The position numbers and the translations under genes are program-made. The notes under the pieces are model-generated. The model was not told the origin of the DNA. It did not search any database and saw only the letters and a program-made list of their open reading frames with translations. From the NCBI RefSeq assembly GCF_000208385.1, contig NC_015436.1:1984001-2048000 (forward strand): a DNA stretch of 64,000 bases, in the 5' to 3' direction. Positions 1 through 8,011 of the stretch are shown piece by piece. Source of the stretch: Parasphaerochaeta coccoides DSM 17374. Its GTDB lineage: Bacteria; Spirochaetota; Spirochaetia; Sphaerochaetales; Sphaerochaetaceae. How positions within the stretch are numbered: position 1 is the stretch's first letter; each line of letters starts with the position of its first letter.

Positions 1-443
1 AGCTTCGTAATAGCTTCAAGCGCCCTCTTGTGCATTGTCTCCCGATCCAAAGCGTCCATGCGGTTTCCGAACACCTCGGACAGCACGCTTTTCTTCACTG
101 GCTCACGGTTGAGCAGGATATTTTCCGTAGCACTGAAATCCGGCAACAGCGAAAATTCCTGATGTACCATTCCTATGCCGGCTTTCAGGGCATCCAGAGG
201 CGTGGAAAACGAGACCGGAACGCCATCCATGAACATTTCCCCGCCATATCCGCCGGTCGCCCAGATTTCCTCCATGCCAAAGAGAATCTTCATAAGCGTA
301 CTCTTGCCCGCTCCGTTCTCTCCGACAAGTCCGAGGATTTCTCCTCCGTGGAGGGTGAAGTTCACATCCGTCAACACCTGGTTGCCGAAGAACTCCTTGC
401 TGATCCCCTTCATTTCCATCAGGGGAGCATCATTTCCTTCCAT
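1..443 (-). CDS. Sugar-type ABC transporter ATP-binding protein (3' end outside window)
   Basis: N-terminal part of an ABC ATPase of the simple-sugar (RbsA/MglA-like) or nucleoside class; it would power uptake from the cytoplasmic face of the membrane. Translating the minus strand from the ATG at 443 gives a Walker A motif GENGAGKST near residue 40 and a Q-loop context GMVHQEFSLLPD near residue 90. No stop is reached before base 1, so about 147 codons are visible and the second half is outside. The start has AAGGTG a few bases upstream. It lies downstream of the DUF3798 binding protein on the same strand, which suggests one transporter operon. The substrate cannot be read from this fragment. 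Confidence 0.88.
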   Translation of the reverse strand, partial: MEGNDAPLMEMKGISKEFFGNQVLTDVNFTLHGGEILGLVGENGAGKSTLMKILFGMEEIWATGGYGGEMFMDGVPVSFSTPLDALKAGIGMVHQEFSLLPDFSATENILLNREPVKKSVLSEVFGNRMDALDRETMHKRALEAITK

Positions 444-580
444 ATTCACCTTATCCTTGTCCTATGATCCTATATCGTTCCACCCGGCCAACGGATGACA
501 CCACATAGGGTCATGGGTACACAATCATACAAAGGAGGGGCATTGCAACCCTACCTTTTATTTTACTGTATACAATTAAT

Positions 581-620
581 GGGGGGCATCGCACAAGTTC
601 TCACCCTTGCAACACCCCCT
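581..620 (-). terminator. Intercistronic hairpin between binding protein and ABC ATPase
   Basis: A G5/C5 clamp (582-586 with 614-618) encloses a second CAAG/CTTG pairing (594-597 with 606-609). There is no clear T-run. In binding-protein operons such hairpins often keep the first cistron more abundant than the transporter cistrons; that role is inferred here. Confidence 0.35.
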
Positions 621-635
621 CATTGAAAACAGTTG

Positions 636-1856
636 TTATTTCACTGTGAAGTACTTCTCAGGTACGACGACATCGGGAGTGCCTTGATAGCCAGCACCCA
701 TGATGTAGGTATCCTGATAAATCAATACGTGATTACGGGAACGGACTCCCGTAGTGACATCAGTATAGAACGAACCGTTCCACTTTGCACCCGGCGTGAA
801 CTTGCTGTAGGCTTTCATCAGATCGCTGAGACTGGTTATCTCGCTCTCGCCCTTGAGCACGTTGATAGCATGCTGTCCAAGCGCAGCGGTGGTAGTATAT
901 CCATAGGAATACGCCCACGTACCGAAGCGTCCGGCACCGCCCTTCGCGGTAACAGCACTTTCAACCTTCTTCAGGATTGCAGGGAAATCCCCGGCTTCAG
1001 CGGACAAGTCAATGCCCAAGGCTCCAGGATAACCCATCAGTGGAGAAGGAAGGTCAGCTTCAATGAAATAACCGCCATAGGCGAGCAACTGCTTGAGCAA
1101 AGGCTCGGTATGAGCGTCATTGGTTACGAAGAAGGCTGCATTCTTTCCATACTGCTCAATCCATGAGGGAACTTTCTCCAGGATGTACTGCTGGGCTCCG
1201 GCGACACCGACATCGCTGGTCGGATCTGGCGCAGTCTCACGGACAAAGCGTATTCCAAGGTCTTTGGAGGCGGCTTCCATGATGGTGGCGCGGCGACCGA
1301 GCGTCTCATAGCTCATGTGGCGCGGGAAGGAAATGTGGACGAAGGTATCGAGTCCAAGATTCTTGGCAGTGTTGATGATCAAGAATCCGCGGGCAACGAA
1401 GTCGCTGTTGATGGCGAGGTCTGCCGCTGTCTGGATTACACCCGGATCCTCATGAGGTTCACCAGCAAAGGTCAGGACATCCGGACGGCGTTCCTTGATC
1501 CTGCGGAATGCCTCGGTGGTGCCGGGAACTCCCTGGTTGACGATGACGGCCTTGATCTTGGGGTCATCGGCGAGGCCAGCGATGGTGGAGATGGTCGTCT
1601 CGGCTTCATCCATGAAGTTATCAGGGTACGTGACATGCTGGATGATACCACCGTTCTGTACTGCTCCATATTCCTGTATGAGACGCTCTGCTCCGCGCAG
1701 GTCGTCTTCCGACTGGGATACCGTACCGGTGACAATACCGATGCGGAAGTCATTGCTTGCTGTGGCAGCCGGAGCCTTGGACTCAGACGACCCACCGGCA
1801 AAGAGCGTTGTGGCTGCAATCAGCAAGACAACAATAAGAAATAAATTCTTCTTCAT
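636..1856 (-). CDS. DUF3798-family periplasmic binding protein
   Basis: A 406-residue exported protein of the DUF3798 family, related in fold to periplasmic sugar/BMP-type binding proteins. The N-terminus MKKNLFLIVVLLIAATTLFAGGSSE is a signal peptide with an LFAGG junction, common in spirochaete and Treponema binding proteins that lack a classical lipobox cysteine. I chose the ATG at 1856 because AAAGGGAGA lies 7 bases upstream and the signal peptide begins there; an in-frame extension to 1913 adds 19 residues without a plausible signal. The ABC ATPase follows on the same strand, so it probably supplies the ligand to that transporter. The ligand is unknown. Start and family are well supported; the transport role is inferred from context. 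Confidence 0.82.
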   Translation of the reverse strand: MKKNLFLIVVLLIAATTLFAGGSSESKAPAATASNDFRIGIVTGTVSQSEDDLRGAERLIQEYGAVQNGGIIQHVTYPDNFMDEAETTISTIAGLADDPKIKAVIVNQGVPGTTEAFRRIKERRPDVLTFAGEPHEDPGVIQTAADLAINSDFVARGFLIINTAKNLGLDTFVHISFPRHMSYETLGRRATIMEAASKDLGIRFVRETAPDPTSDVGVAGAQQYILEKVPSWIEQYGKNAAFFVTNDAHTEPLLKQLLAYGGYFIEADLPSPLMGYPGALGIDLSAEAGDFPAILKKVESAVTAKGGAGRFGTWAYSYGYTTTAALGQHAINVLKGESEITSLSDLMKAYSKFTPGAKWNGSFYTDVTTGVRSRNHVLIYQDTYIMGAGYQGTPDVVVPEKYFTVK

Positions 1857-1878
1857 GGTGTTCTCTCCCTTTATGATT

Positions 1879-1944
1879 CTAGTAATAATACTTAATTCCA
1901 GGAATCCACGCAACAGAAGAAGTGGAAAATATACATTTTGTCAT
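1879..1944 (-). CDS. Possible 21-residue leader peptide upstream of the DUF3798 gene
   Basis: A very short reading frame, MTKCIFSTSSVAWIPGIKYYY, begins at an ATG preceded by GGAGG with 6-base spacing, the best Shine-Dalgarno in this stretch. It ends at a TAG 22 bases before the DUF3798 start codon. It ends in three tyrosine codons. It could be a leader peptide that senses translation, or chance. No homologue is recognised. Confidence 0.35.
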   Translation of the reverse strand: MTKCIFSTSSVAWIPGIKYYY

Positions 1945-1997
1945 AAATTACCTCCATGTAATTTATTATTAACAAAAATATTGCGCATATGCCTTCT

Positions 1998-2026
1998 TTA
2001 TTACAATCTTATTGCATGATTCACAA
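1998..2026 (-). promoter_or_regulatory. Putative sigma-70 promoter for the leader peptide/DUF3798 operon
   Basis: TTGTGA (2026-2021) and TAATAA (2003-1998) are separated by 17 bases on the minus strand. Transcription would start near 1991, about 47 bases before the small leader frame. Confidence 0.45.
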
Positions 2027-2134
2027 AACAAAAGTTAATTTTTTGATGGATAGCACATCATTCAGCATGTAATAAACCGAAAGGCAATACAAAGAACATG
2101 CTTTTCTTACCATTTATTTTTTTCAATACCAAGT

Positions 2135-2167
2135 CTCGTAACGAGTTTACGATTCGTTGGTTATACT
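2135..2167 (+). promoter_or_regulatory. Candidate promoter and operator of the small beta-barrel gene
   Basis: A TATACT -10 hexamer lies at 2162-2167. The region where a -35 would sit carries the palindrome CTCGT-A-ACGAG (2135-2145) and no good -35, which suggests an activator or repressor site. This is inferred from position only. Confidence 0.35.
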
Positions 2168-2204
2168 TTTTTGGGAACAGGGAACTGTTTCCGAAGGAGA
2201 ACTA

Positions 2205-2822
2205 ATGAACATGAAGAAGAAAGTTATCAGTCTTGCATTGATGCTTGTTGTGGCTACTTCCATCCTGATGGCTGCAAGCTCCTGGGTAGGAATCAACGGT
2301 ACCTATGAATTGATATCCATGGGCAAGGAATTTGACGCCGGGAATATGAAGGCCGACAAGGCAGGAAATTTCATGGGTTTGCGCCTGAACAACGGATTCT
2401 TTGCTGATAATGGTCTGGGAGGGATTGTGGATGCATCACTTCTTTTCCACCTTGAAGATACGAAAGCCGTGAAATGGGATTCTTCGTATTCCATCTATGT
2501 AGGACCCGCATATCGGTTAGACCTTACGGACACCCTGGGCGTATATGGAAGCCTTGGTTTTTCCATGAGGAAATATAGCAAGACCCTTGCCACTGTTCTA
2601 CAACAGGATCAGAAGGGTTCAATGACCCATCTTGGTCTTGGCGCCCAGGCTGCTGCCCAGATGAAGATGAGCAAGAATCTGTTGCTGACCGGGGGAGTCC
2701 AAGCTGGCTTCCATTTTTCCGTGACGGCACAAGCAACCGGATGGCTTAACTCCAAGCCCCAGAAGCATGATACCAATTCCTTCACTGTTGCGCCTTTCAT
2801 TGGTATTGCATACGCCCCGTAG
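2205..2822 (+). CDS. Small outer-membrane beta-barrel-like protein
   Basis: A 205-residue exported protein with a clear signal peptide (MNMKKKVISLALMLVVATSI, cleaved near MAAS). The mature part alternates hydrophobic and polar residues and ends in an aromatic/proline strand (PFIGIAYAP), as in 8-strand outer-membrane barrels (OmpX/OmpA or outer-membrane-beta-barrel type). Start 2205 has GGAGA 6 bases upstream; the open frame begins earlier at 2157 but would bury the signal peptide. It is divergent from the DUF3798 operon and ends at a strong hairpin. The exact family is not recognised; porin, adhesin or structural roles are all possible. Confidence 0.6.
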   Translation: MNMKKKVISLALMLVVATSILMAASSWVGINGTYELISMGKEFDAGNMKADKAGNFMGLRLNNGFFADNGLGGIVDASLLFHLEDTKAVKWDSSYSIYVGPAYRLDLTDTLGVYGSLGFSMRKYSKTLATVLQQDQKGSMTHLGLGAQAAAQMKMSKNLLLTGGVQAGFHFSVTAQATGWLNSKPQKHDTNSFTVAPFIGIAYAP

Positions 2823-2836
2823 GGATACTGTTACAG

Positions 2837-2870
2837 CAAAAAAAGGAGAGCGCGATGCTCTCCTTTTTTA
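2837..2870. terminator. Bidirectional rho-independent terminator
   Basis: A 7-bp perfect stem GGAGAGC/GCTCTCC (2845-2851 with 2857-2863) is flanked by A7 on the left and T6 on the right. It can stop the beta-barrel gene on the plus strand and the grpE-dnaK-dnaJ-rlmB operon on the minus strand. Confidence 0.85.
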
Positions 2871-2939
2871 TTTGCAATCCGGCTTTTTGCAGTCTGGCTG
2901 AACAGACGAAACATCTGTTCCCATATCTTATAATATGCC

Positions 2940-3716
2940 TTATGTCCGGGAACCCTTTTCCCCCGGCAGAGCTCGTCTCTGGCGTCTTGCTTCATACATG
3001 AGGATGCCAGCAGCGACTGATACATTCAGGCTGTCTATGTGTCCCTGCATGGGGATGGAGACGATGAAATCACAGTTTTCACGGACAAGACGACTCATCC
3101 CATCCCCTTCACTTCCCATTACTATGATGCATCTTCCAGTAAATTCAATTGTCTCGGATGATTCGCCGTTCATGTCAGCACCGTAAATCCAGAATCCATG
3201 ATCTTTCATCATGGTAAGGGTGGATGTGATGTTGGTCACCACCGCAGTTGGCACATATTGGGAAGCTCCGCTGGAAACACGGGCGACAGTCTCGTTCGCC
3301 TGAGCACTGCGCCGTTCTGGTACAACTACCAAATCAACGCCGAATTGATCGGCACTGCGGAGTATGGCTCCAAGGTTGTGAGGATCGGTGATACCATCAA
3401 GAACCATGACCAAAGAATCCTTCCCTTCTTCCAAAGAGCCAAGGAAGTCCTCAACGGTCGTCGTGTTCGCCCGCCCGCCGCCACGGCGCACGCTGCCAAG
3501 ATCCATGACCGCTCCACGGTGGTCTATTCCGGGAACCATCCTGTCCAGCTCGGCTGCCGACAGCTTTTTTACAGCTACACGACCGGTCAACTGCGCAAGA
3601 CGCTCAAGCCGGGCGCCTTTTTCTCCCATGCCTCTCTGGATATAAAGCGTGGAACCTGCCGAAGCTTGCTTCAAGGCCTCCTCTATAGCATGTGCGCCGG
3701 TAATCTTTTCTCCCAT
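2940..3716 (-). CDS. rlmB: 23S rRNA 2'-O-methyltransferase of the TrmH/SpoU family
   Basis: A 258-residue SPOUT enzyme, the family that methylates the ribose of G2251 in 23S rRNA with S-adenosylmethionine. Residues 1-90 form the L30e-like substrate domain; the catalytic domain carries the three SpoU motifs: NLGAILRSADQFG, GSEGDGMSRLV and SLNVSVAAGILMYE. The dnaJ stop overlaps the upstream TTG at 3722; the ATG at 3716 is preferred because AAGGA lies 7 bases before it. It is the last gene of the chaperone operon, directly after dnaJ. RlmB rather than TrmH is favoured by length and motif spacing; a different rRNA position cannot be excluded. Confidence 0.87.
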   Translation of the reverse strand: MGEKITGAHAIEEALKQASAGSTLYIQRGMGEKGARLERLAQLTGRVAVKKLSAAELDRMVPGIDHRGAVMDLGSVRRGGGRANTTTVEDFLGSLEEGKDSLVMVLDGITDPHNLGAILRSADQFGVDLVVVPERRSAQANETVARVSSGASQYVPTAVVTNITSTLTMMKDHGFWIYGADMNGESSETIEFTGRCIIVMGSEGDGMSRLVRENCDFIVSIPMQGHIDSLNVSVAAGILMYEARRQRRALPGEKGSRT

Positions 3717-3718
3717 GG

Positions 3719-4855
3719 TCAATCCTTGTCAAGCGGCATGGGTGTTGGAGCCGTCTCCTCCCCCATTGCTTCTGATAATTGCTTCATAAGGGCTTTCGCC
3801 TTCATGCTCAACTTTTTCGGGGTCTCCACCACAATTTTCAGATACATGTCACCCCGTGAGTCGGTAGAACGTCCTTTGGGAACTCCGTAGCCACGAACCC
3901 GTAGTATCTTTCCATTCTGTATTCCCGCAGGAATCGTCACCTTCACCACTCCATCATCCACGGTCGGAACTGCTATCTCCGCGCCAAGGGCGGCTTGCGT
4001 GAATGAAACAGGTATTTGACAGGCAAGGTCGGAACCTTCACGTGAGAAGAACTTATGATCCCGCACATTGACATACACATACAGATCCCCCGGCACACCA
4101 CCCCGTGGAGCCGCGTCACCCATCCCGTTCAGACGGATGCGGCTGCCCGTATCCACTCCAGGAGGAATGGTGACTTTCAATGTCTGTTGCTTTCTTTTCA
4201 ATCCGGTACCACTGCACTCAGGACAGGGGTTATCAATGATATGACCTGTTCCCTGACAGTCCGGACAAGGCGTAGCGACAGTGAAGAAGCCACTGCTGCG
4301 GTGAACCTGCCCCATCCCATGGCATGTCGGACATACCTTCTGGTTGGCATGACCCCCCTTGCCTCCCGTACCATGACAGGCATCACAGGCAACATGGCGG
4401 GCATAGGTAAATTCGATGGATGTTCCGAAAACCGCCTCCTTGAAAGGGATGGAAACATCATGACGGAGACTCTGCCCCGGCTCTGGTCCACGGGATGCCC
4501 GGCTGCCACCGGCAGAACGACCGCCACCGCCGAAAAAGCTGTCGAAGATGTCCCCGAAGCCCCCCATGCCACCGAAGATATCCCCAAAGTCGCGATAGAC
4601 ATTGGAATAATTTCCAGCTCCGGCGTTACCATCTACTCCGGCGAATCCAAATTGGTCGTATGCCTGGCGTTTCTTGGGATCGCTCAGTATCTCATAAGCT
4701 TCACTGGCTTCCTTGAAACGTTCCTCAGCGGCTTTGTCGCCAGGATTCTTGTCCGGATGGTTGGCAATTGCCAGCTTCCGATAGGCTTTCTTGATTTCAT
4801 CGTCCGTCGCGCCCTTAGCCACGCCAAGGACTTCATAATAATCCCTTTTTGCCAC
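3719..4855 (-). CDS. dnaJ: Chaperone DnaJ (Hsp40)
   Basis: A full-length 378-residue type I co-chaperone that stimulates DnaK ATP hydrolysis and delivers unfolded clients. Visible parts: J domain with His33-Pro34-Asp35, a Gly/Phe-rich linker (about 75-120), four CxxCxGxG zinc repeats ([32 protein letters not shown]), and the C-terminal peptide-binding domains. It follows dnaK after 79 bases containing a hairpin, and its stop overlaps the start region of rlmB. Confidence 0.97.
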   Translation of the reverse strand: MAKRDYYEVLGVAKGATDDEIKKAYRKLAIANHPDKNPGDKAAEERFKEASEAYEILSDPKKRQAYDQFGFAGVDGNAGAGNYSNVYRDFGDIFGGMGGFGDIFDSFFGGGGRSAGGSRASRGPEPGQSLRHDVSIPFKEAVFGTSIEFTYARHVACDACHGTGGKGGHANQKVCPTCHGMGQVHRSSGFFTVATPCPDCQGTGHIIDNPCPECSGTGLKRKQQTLKVTIPPGVDTGSRIRLNGMGDAAPRGGVPGDLYVYVNVRDHKFFSREGSDLACQIPVSFTQAALGAEIAVPTVDDGVVKVTIPAGIQNGKILRVRGYGVPKGRSTDSRGDMYLKIVVETPKKLSMKAKALMKQLSEAMGEETAPTPMPLDKD

Positions 4856-4877
4856 AGTCCATCATCCTTACACAGAA

Positions 4878-4900
4878 CATGCCGGCACCAGGCCGGCATG
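4878..4900. other. Perfect hairpin between dnaK and dnaJ
   Basis: CATGCCGGC (4878-4886) pairs fully with GCCGGCATG (4892-4900) around a 5-base loop. There is no T-run, so it is more likely an mRNA stability or partial attenuation element between the abundant dnaK and less abundant dnaJ messages than a full terminator. Confidence 0.5.
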
Positions 4901-4934
4901 CTTGATTACTGAAAGTATAAACAGAAGCAAGACA

Positions 4935-6863
4935 TCAGTCTACAACTTCAAAGTCAGCATCTTCAGCGCCATCAGCACCTTTTCCACCGGAAGAAGCACC
5001 TGAGGACGCTCCGGCGTCGGAAGCTCCGGCGTTCGCCGGGTCTCCCTGCTGCTGCGTCTTCTTGTACATCTCCTCCGCCAGCTTATAGGCAGCCTGCTGG
5101 AGCGTTTCGCTCTTTGCCTTGAGGTCTTCCGCATTGGAGGAAGTATCCTGGAGGGTCGCCTTCAGGTCGGAAAGAGCCGCCTCAATCTTCGCCTTGTCAT
5201 CAGCGGATACCTTATCGCCGTACTCCTTCAAGGACTTCTCCGTGGAATAGACCAAACCGTCCGCTTCATTGCGGGCATCGATGCGGGCGCGTTCGCGCTT
5301 GTCTTCCGCCGCATGGGTTTCCGCTTCCTTGACCATCTTATCAATCTCAGACTCGGATAATCCCGAAGACGATTCAATGCGTATTTTCTGTTCCTTACCG
5401 GTTCCCAAGTCTTTTGCGGAAACATGCACGATACCATTGGCATCGATATCGAAGCTCACTTCAATCTGCGGAACTCCGCGGGGCGCGGCAGGAATGCCGA
5501 CCAAGTCAAAATTACCGAGCGTGCGGTTCTGTCCTGCCATCTCGCGCTCTCCCTGGAGAACGTGGATGCTCACGGCAGTCTGGCTATCAGCCGCAGTGGA
5601 GAAAATCTGACTCTTATGGGTCGGGATGGTCGTATTGCGCTCAATCAGCCGGGTCATGACTCCGCCAAGGGTCTCTATGCCCAACGAAAGCGGCGTGACA
5701 TCCAACAGAAGGACATCCTTGACATCCCCGCCCAGGATACCCCCCTGGATTGCAGCACCCATTGCGACGACTTCATCAGGGTTCACGCCTTTGTGCGGCT
5801 CCTTGCCGAACAGGGCACGGACTGTTTCCTGCACGGCCGGCACACGGGTCGATCCTCCGACCAGAATGACTTCATCAATATCCGCCGCCTTCAGTCCTGC
5901 ATCTCTCAAAGCATTCAGGCAGGGCTGCTTGGTTCTCTCAATGAGGTCAGAAACCATTTGCTCGAAACGGGCGCGGGTCAAGGACATCTGGAGATGTTTC
6001 GGCCCGGAAGCGTCCGCAGTGATGAACGGCAGGTTGATTTCAGTCTGGGAAGACGCAGACAGTTCAATCTTTGCTTTCTCAGCCGCTTCCTTCAAACGTT
6101 GCAGAGCCATTGTATCCCTGGACAGGTCAACGCCGGTTCCCGCCTTGAATTCATTGATCATCCACTCTATGATGCGCTGGTCAAAGTTGTCTCCGCCAAG
6201 GTGGGTGTCACCGTTGGTACTCTTTACTTCAAAGACACCATCTCCCAATTCCAGGATGGATATGTCGAACGTACCGCCGCCCAAGTCGTAGACAGCGATT
6301 TTTTCTTCCTTGTTCGAGCCTTTGCCAAACCCATACGCAAGAGCGGCGGCGGTAGGCTCGTTGACAATCCTCTTTACTTCAAGACCAGCTATCTTTCCAG
6401 CATCCTTCGTAGCCTGACGCTGGGCATCATTGAAATACGCCGGAACCGTAATGACTGCTTCTGTTACCGGAGCCCCCAGATAGTCTTCGGCAGTCTTCTT
6501 CATTTTCTGGAGGATCAGGGCGGAAATCTCCTGTGGGGAATGCAGGGTTCCGCGGATGTCCACGCGAATCTCATCATTCGGTCCGGTGACCACTTTATAC
6601 GGGATGGTACCAAGCTCATCGGGTACTTCATGGTACTTCCGACCCATGAACCTTTTGATGGAGTACACTGTATTTTCTGCATTGGTCACAATCTGGTTCT
6701 TTGCGGGCTGACCGACGAGGCGGTCGCCTTTGGAGGTAAAACCAACGACAGAAGGTGTAGTGCGCTGTCCTTCCGAGTTGGCTATGACCATAGGTTCCTT
6801 GCCATCCATGATGGCTACGCAGGAGTTTGTCGTCCCCAGGTCAATACCTATTATTCTTGCCAT
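4935..6863 (-). CDS. dnaK: Chaperone DnaK (Hsp70)
   Basis: A 642-residue ATP-driven chaperone that binds exposed hydrophobic peptides and is cycled by DnaJ and GrpE. The N-terminal ATPase domain begins [13 protein letters not shown] and contains [15 protein letters not shown] and [13 protein letters not shown]; the interdomain linker is [14 protein letters not shown]; a substrate-binding domain and a helical lid follow, ending in an Ala/Ser/Gly-rich tail and the sequence EDADFEVVD. Second gene of the operon grpE-dnaK-dnaJ-rlmB. No hrcA is visible at the head of this operon. Confidence 0.98.
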   Translation of the reverse strand: MARIIGIDLGTTNSCVAIMDGKEPMVIANSEGQRTTPSVVGFTSKGDRLVGQPAKNQIVTNAENTVYSIKRFMGRKYHEVPDELGTIPYKVVTGPNDEIRVDIRGTLHSPQEISALILQKMKKTAEDYLGAPVTEAVITVPAYFNDAQRQATKDAGKIAGLEVKRIVNEPTAAALAYGFGKGSNKEEKIAVYDLGGGTFDISILELGDGVFEVKSTNGDTHLGGDNFDQRIIEWMINEFKAGTGVDLSRDTMALQRLKEAAEKAKIELSASSQTEINLPFITADASGPKHLQMSLTRARFEQMVSDLIERTKQPCLNALRDAGLKAADIDEVILVGGSTRVPAVQETVRALFGKEPHKGVNPDEVVAMGAAIQGGILGGDVKDVLLLDVTPLSLGIETLGGVMTRLIERNTTIPTHKSQIFSTAADSQTAVSIHVLQGEREMAGQNRTLGNFDLVGIPAAPRGVPQIEVSFDIDANGIVHVSAKDLGTGKEQKIRIESSSGLSESEIDKMVKEAETHAAEDKRERARIDARNEADGLVYSTEKSLKEYGDKVSADDKAKIEAALSDLKATLQDTSSNAEDLKAKSETLQQAAYKLAEEMYKKTQQQGDPANAGASDAGASSGASSGGKGADGAEDADFEVVD

Positions 6864-6918
6864 TTTTTTTCAATCTCCTATTCTTATCTGCTAATGTAAT
6901 TAATCTTGTGGCAAAACG

Positions 6919-7545
6919 TCAAACCTTCGGCTTGATCACTTTCACCTTGGCAGGGCGGATGATACGGTCATGCATCTTGTAGCCCTTCGAGAAAACCTGC
7001 GCCACCTTTTCGACCGGACAATCCTCGGATTCTGTCATCAGGTAGGCTTCATGAAGGTTCGGATCAAAGTCCTGCCCTTCCGCCTCGATTTCCTCAAGTC
7101 CCCAATCTTTCATAAGGATGCCGCGGAAGCGTTGCTCGACCAACACAATCCCATCACGGATGCCCTGTACATCAGTCGCCGTTTCGGCGGCACTGATCGC
7201 ACGCTCCAAATCATCGAGTACAGGAATCAAATCTCCAAGGAGACGGGTATTTGCGTAGGTGACCGCTTCTTCCTTGTCACGGATGAGCCGCTTGCGGTAA
7301 TTATCAATCTCAGCTTCCCGACGAAGGGCTTTGTCCTTGACTTCTTCCAATGCCTTTGTCAGTTCAACGACCTTGGCTTCAAGCTCTGCCGTCCTGTCTT
7401 CAACCAATGCTTCATCGGTTTCCTGGACAGTGGGGCTTTCTTCTTCCCCCGCCTGAAATTCTTTGCCAGCTATTTCTTCAGTCACGCCATCATCTTTCCG
7501 AACACGCGGTTTGGCGTCTCCAGCAGATTTTCCACCCTTGCTCAT
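6919..7545 (-). CDS. grpE: Nucleotide exchange factor GrpE
   Basis: A 208-residue homodimeric exchange factor that releases ADP from DnaK. An acidic low-complexity N-terminus (about 1-55) precedes a long coiled coil (about 55-110) and the beta-domain with DLIPVLDDLERAI and a C-terminal KGYKMHDRIIRPAKVKV signature. It heads the chaperone operon; an inverted repeat and AT-rich -10-like element lie just upstream. Confidence 0.95.
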   Translation of the reverse strand: MSKGGKSAGDAKPRVRKDDGVTEEIAGKEFQAGEEESPTVQETDEALVEDRTAELEAKVVELTKALEEVKDKALRREAEIDNYRKRLIRDKEEAVTYANTRLLGDLIPVLDDLERAISAAETATDVQGIRDGIVLVEQRFRGILMKDWGLEEIEAEGQDFDPNLHEAYLMTESEDCPVEKVAQVFSKGYKMHDRIIRPAKVKVIKPKV

Positions 7546-7569
7546 TTTTTCCCCTATCCGTTATTTCAT

Positions 7570-7599
7570 AATATAGTCGATGTCACGAAAAATTGTGAC
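7570..7599 (-). promoter_or_regulatory. Candidate regulated promoter of the grpE-dnaK-dnaJ operon
   Basis: A TATATT element (7575-7570) lies 25 bases before the grpE start. The expected -35 position is taken by the inverted repeat GTCAC-N8-GTGAC (7582-7586 with 7595-7599). No CIRCE element (TTAGCACTC-N9-GAGTGCTAA) is present by eye. The repeat could be the binding site of a different heat-shock repressor or activator. Confidence 0.4.
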
Positions 7600-8011
7600 G
7601 AGCGCAACAGTGCCACATATATCATCTGAATCATGGCTCTCCTGCGCGAATGTCCCCAGGAATCACAGGACACGAAGTCAAGATACTCATTGCCAGATAT
7701 AAGCGTCAAGAGGAAGACAAAAATCATGGAAAATTCCCAATCTGGAACCAAACCGAAAGAAAATCATCCATTTCATCCAATGAAGATTTCAAACATCGAG
7801 ACCAATATCCAGCATGAGAAAGAATACGGTATGACAAGCAATTGAAGTTCTTTTCTGTTCATTTATAAGTTTTTACGGTTTGCTTATGTTCATTCTTCCT
7901 GGATTCATGATAATATTCGGATGGACGGCAAGAAAGCGTATGCCGGAAACCTTCTTTTCAGCATATGCCTTCTTTATTGACCGATATCATCTCTTAAGAA
8001 AGGAACCGATC
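7600..8011. other. Intergenic region between the chaperone operon and malic enzyme
   Basis: About 410 bases without a convincing gene. Open frames on both strands here have no Shine-Dalgarno and no recognisable protein. An AT-rich stretch near 7905-7920 could carry the malic enzyme -10 (TAATAT), but no good -35 is apparent. Confidence 0.5.

Noticed and set aside
1857-1913. Longer start of the DUF3798 protein at 1913
   Set aside because: The extension has no signal-peptide sense, overlaps the leader frame, and the ATG at 1856 has a good Shine-Dalgarno and signal peptide.
7546-7880. CIRCE element before grpE
   Set aside because: No sequence close to TTAGCACTC-N9-GAGTGCTAA was found; only a shorter, different inverted repeat.
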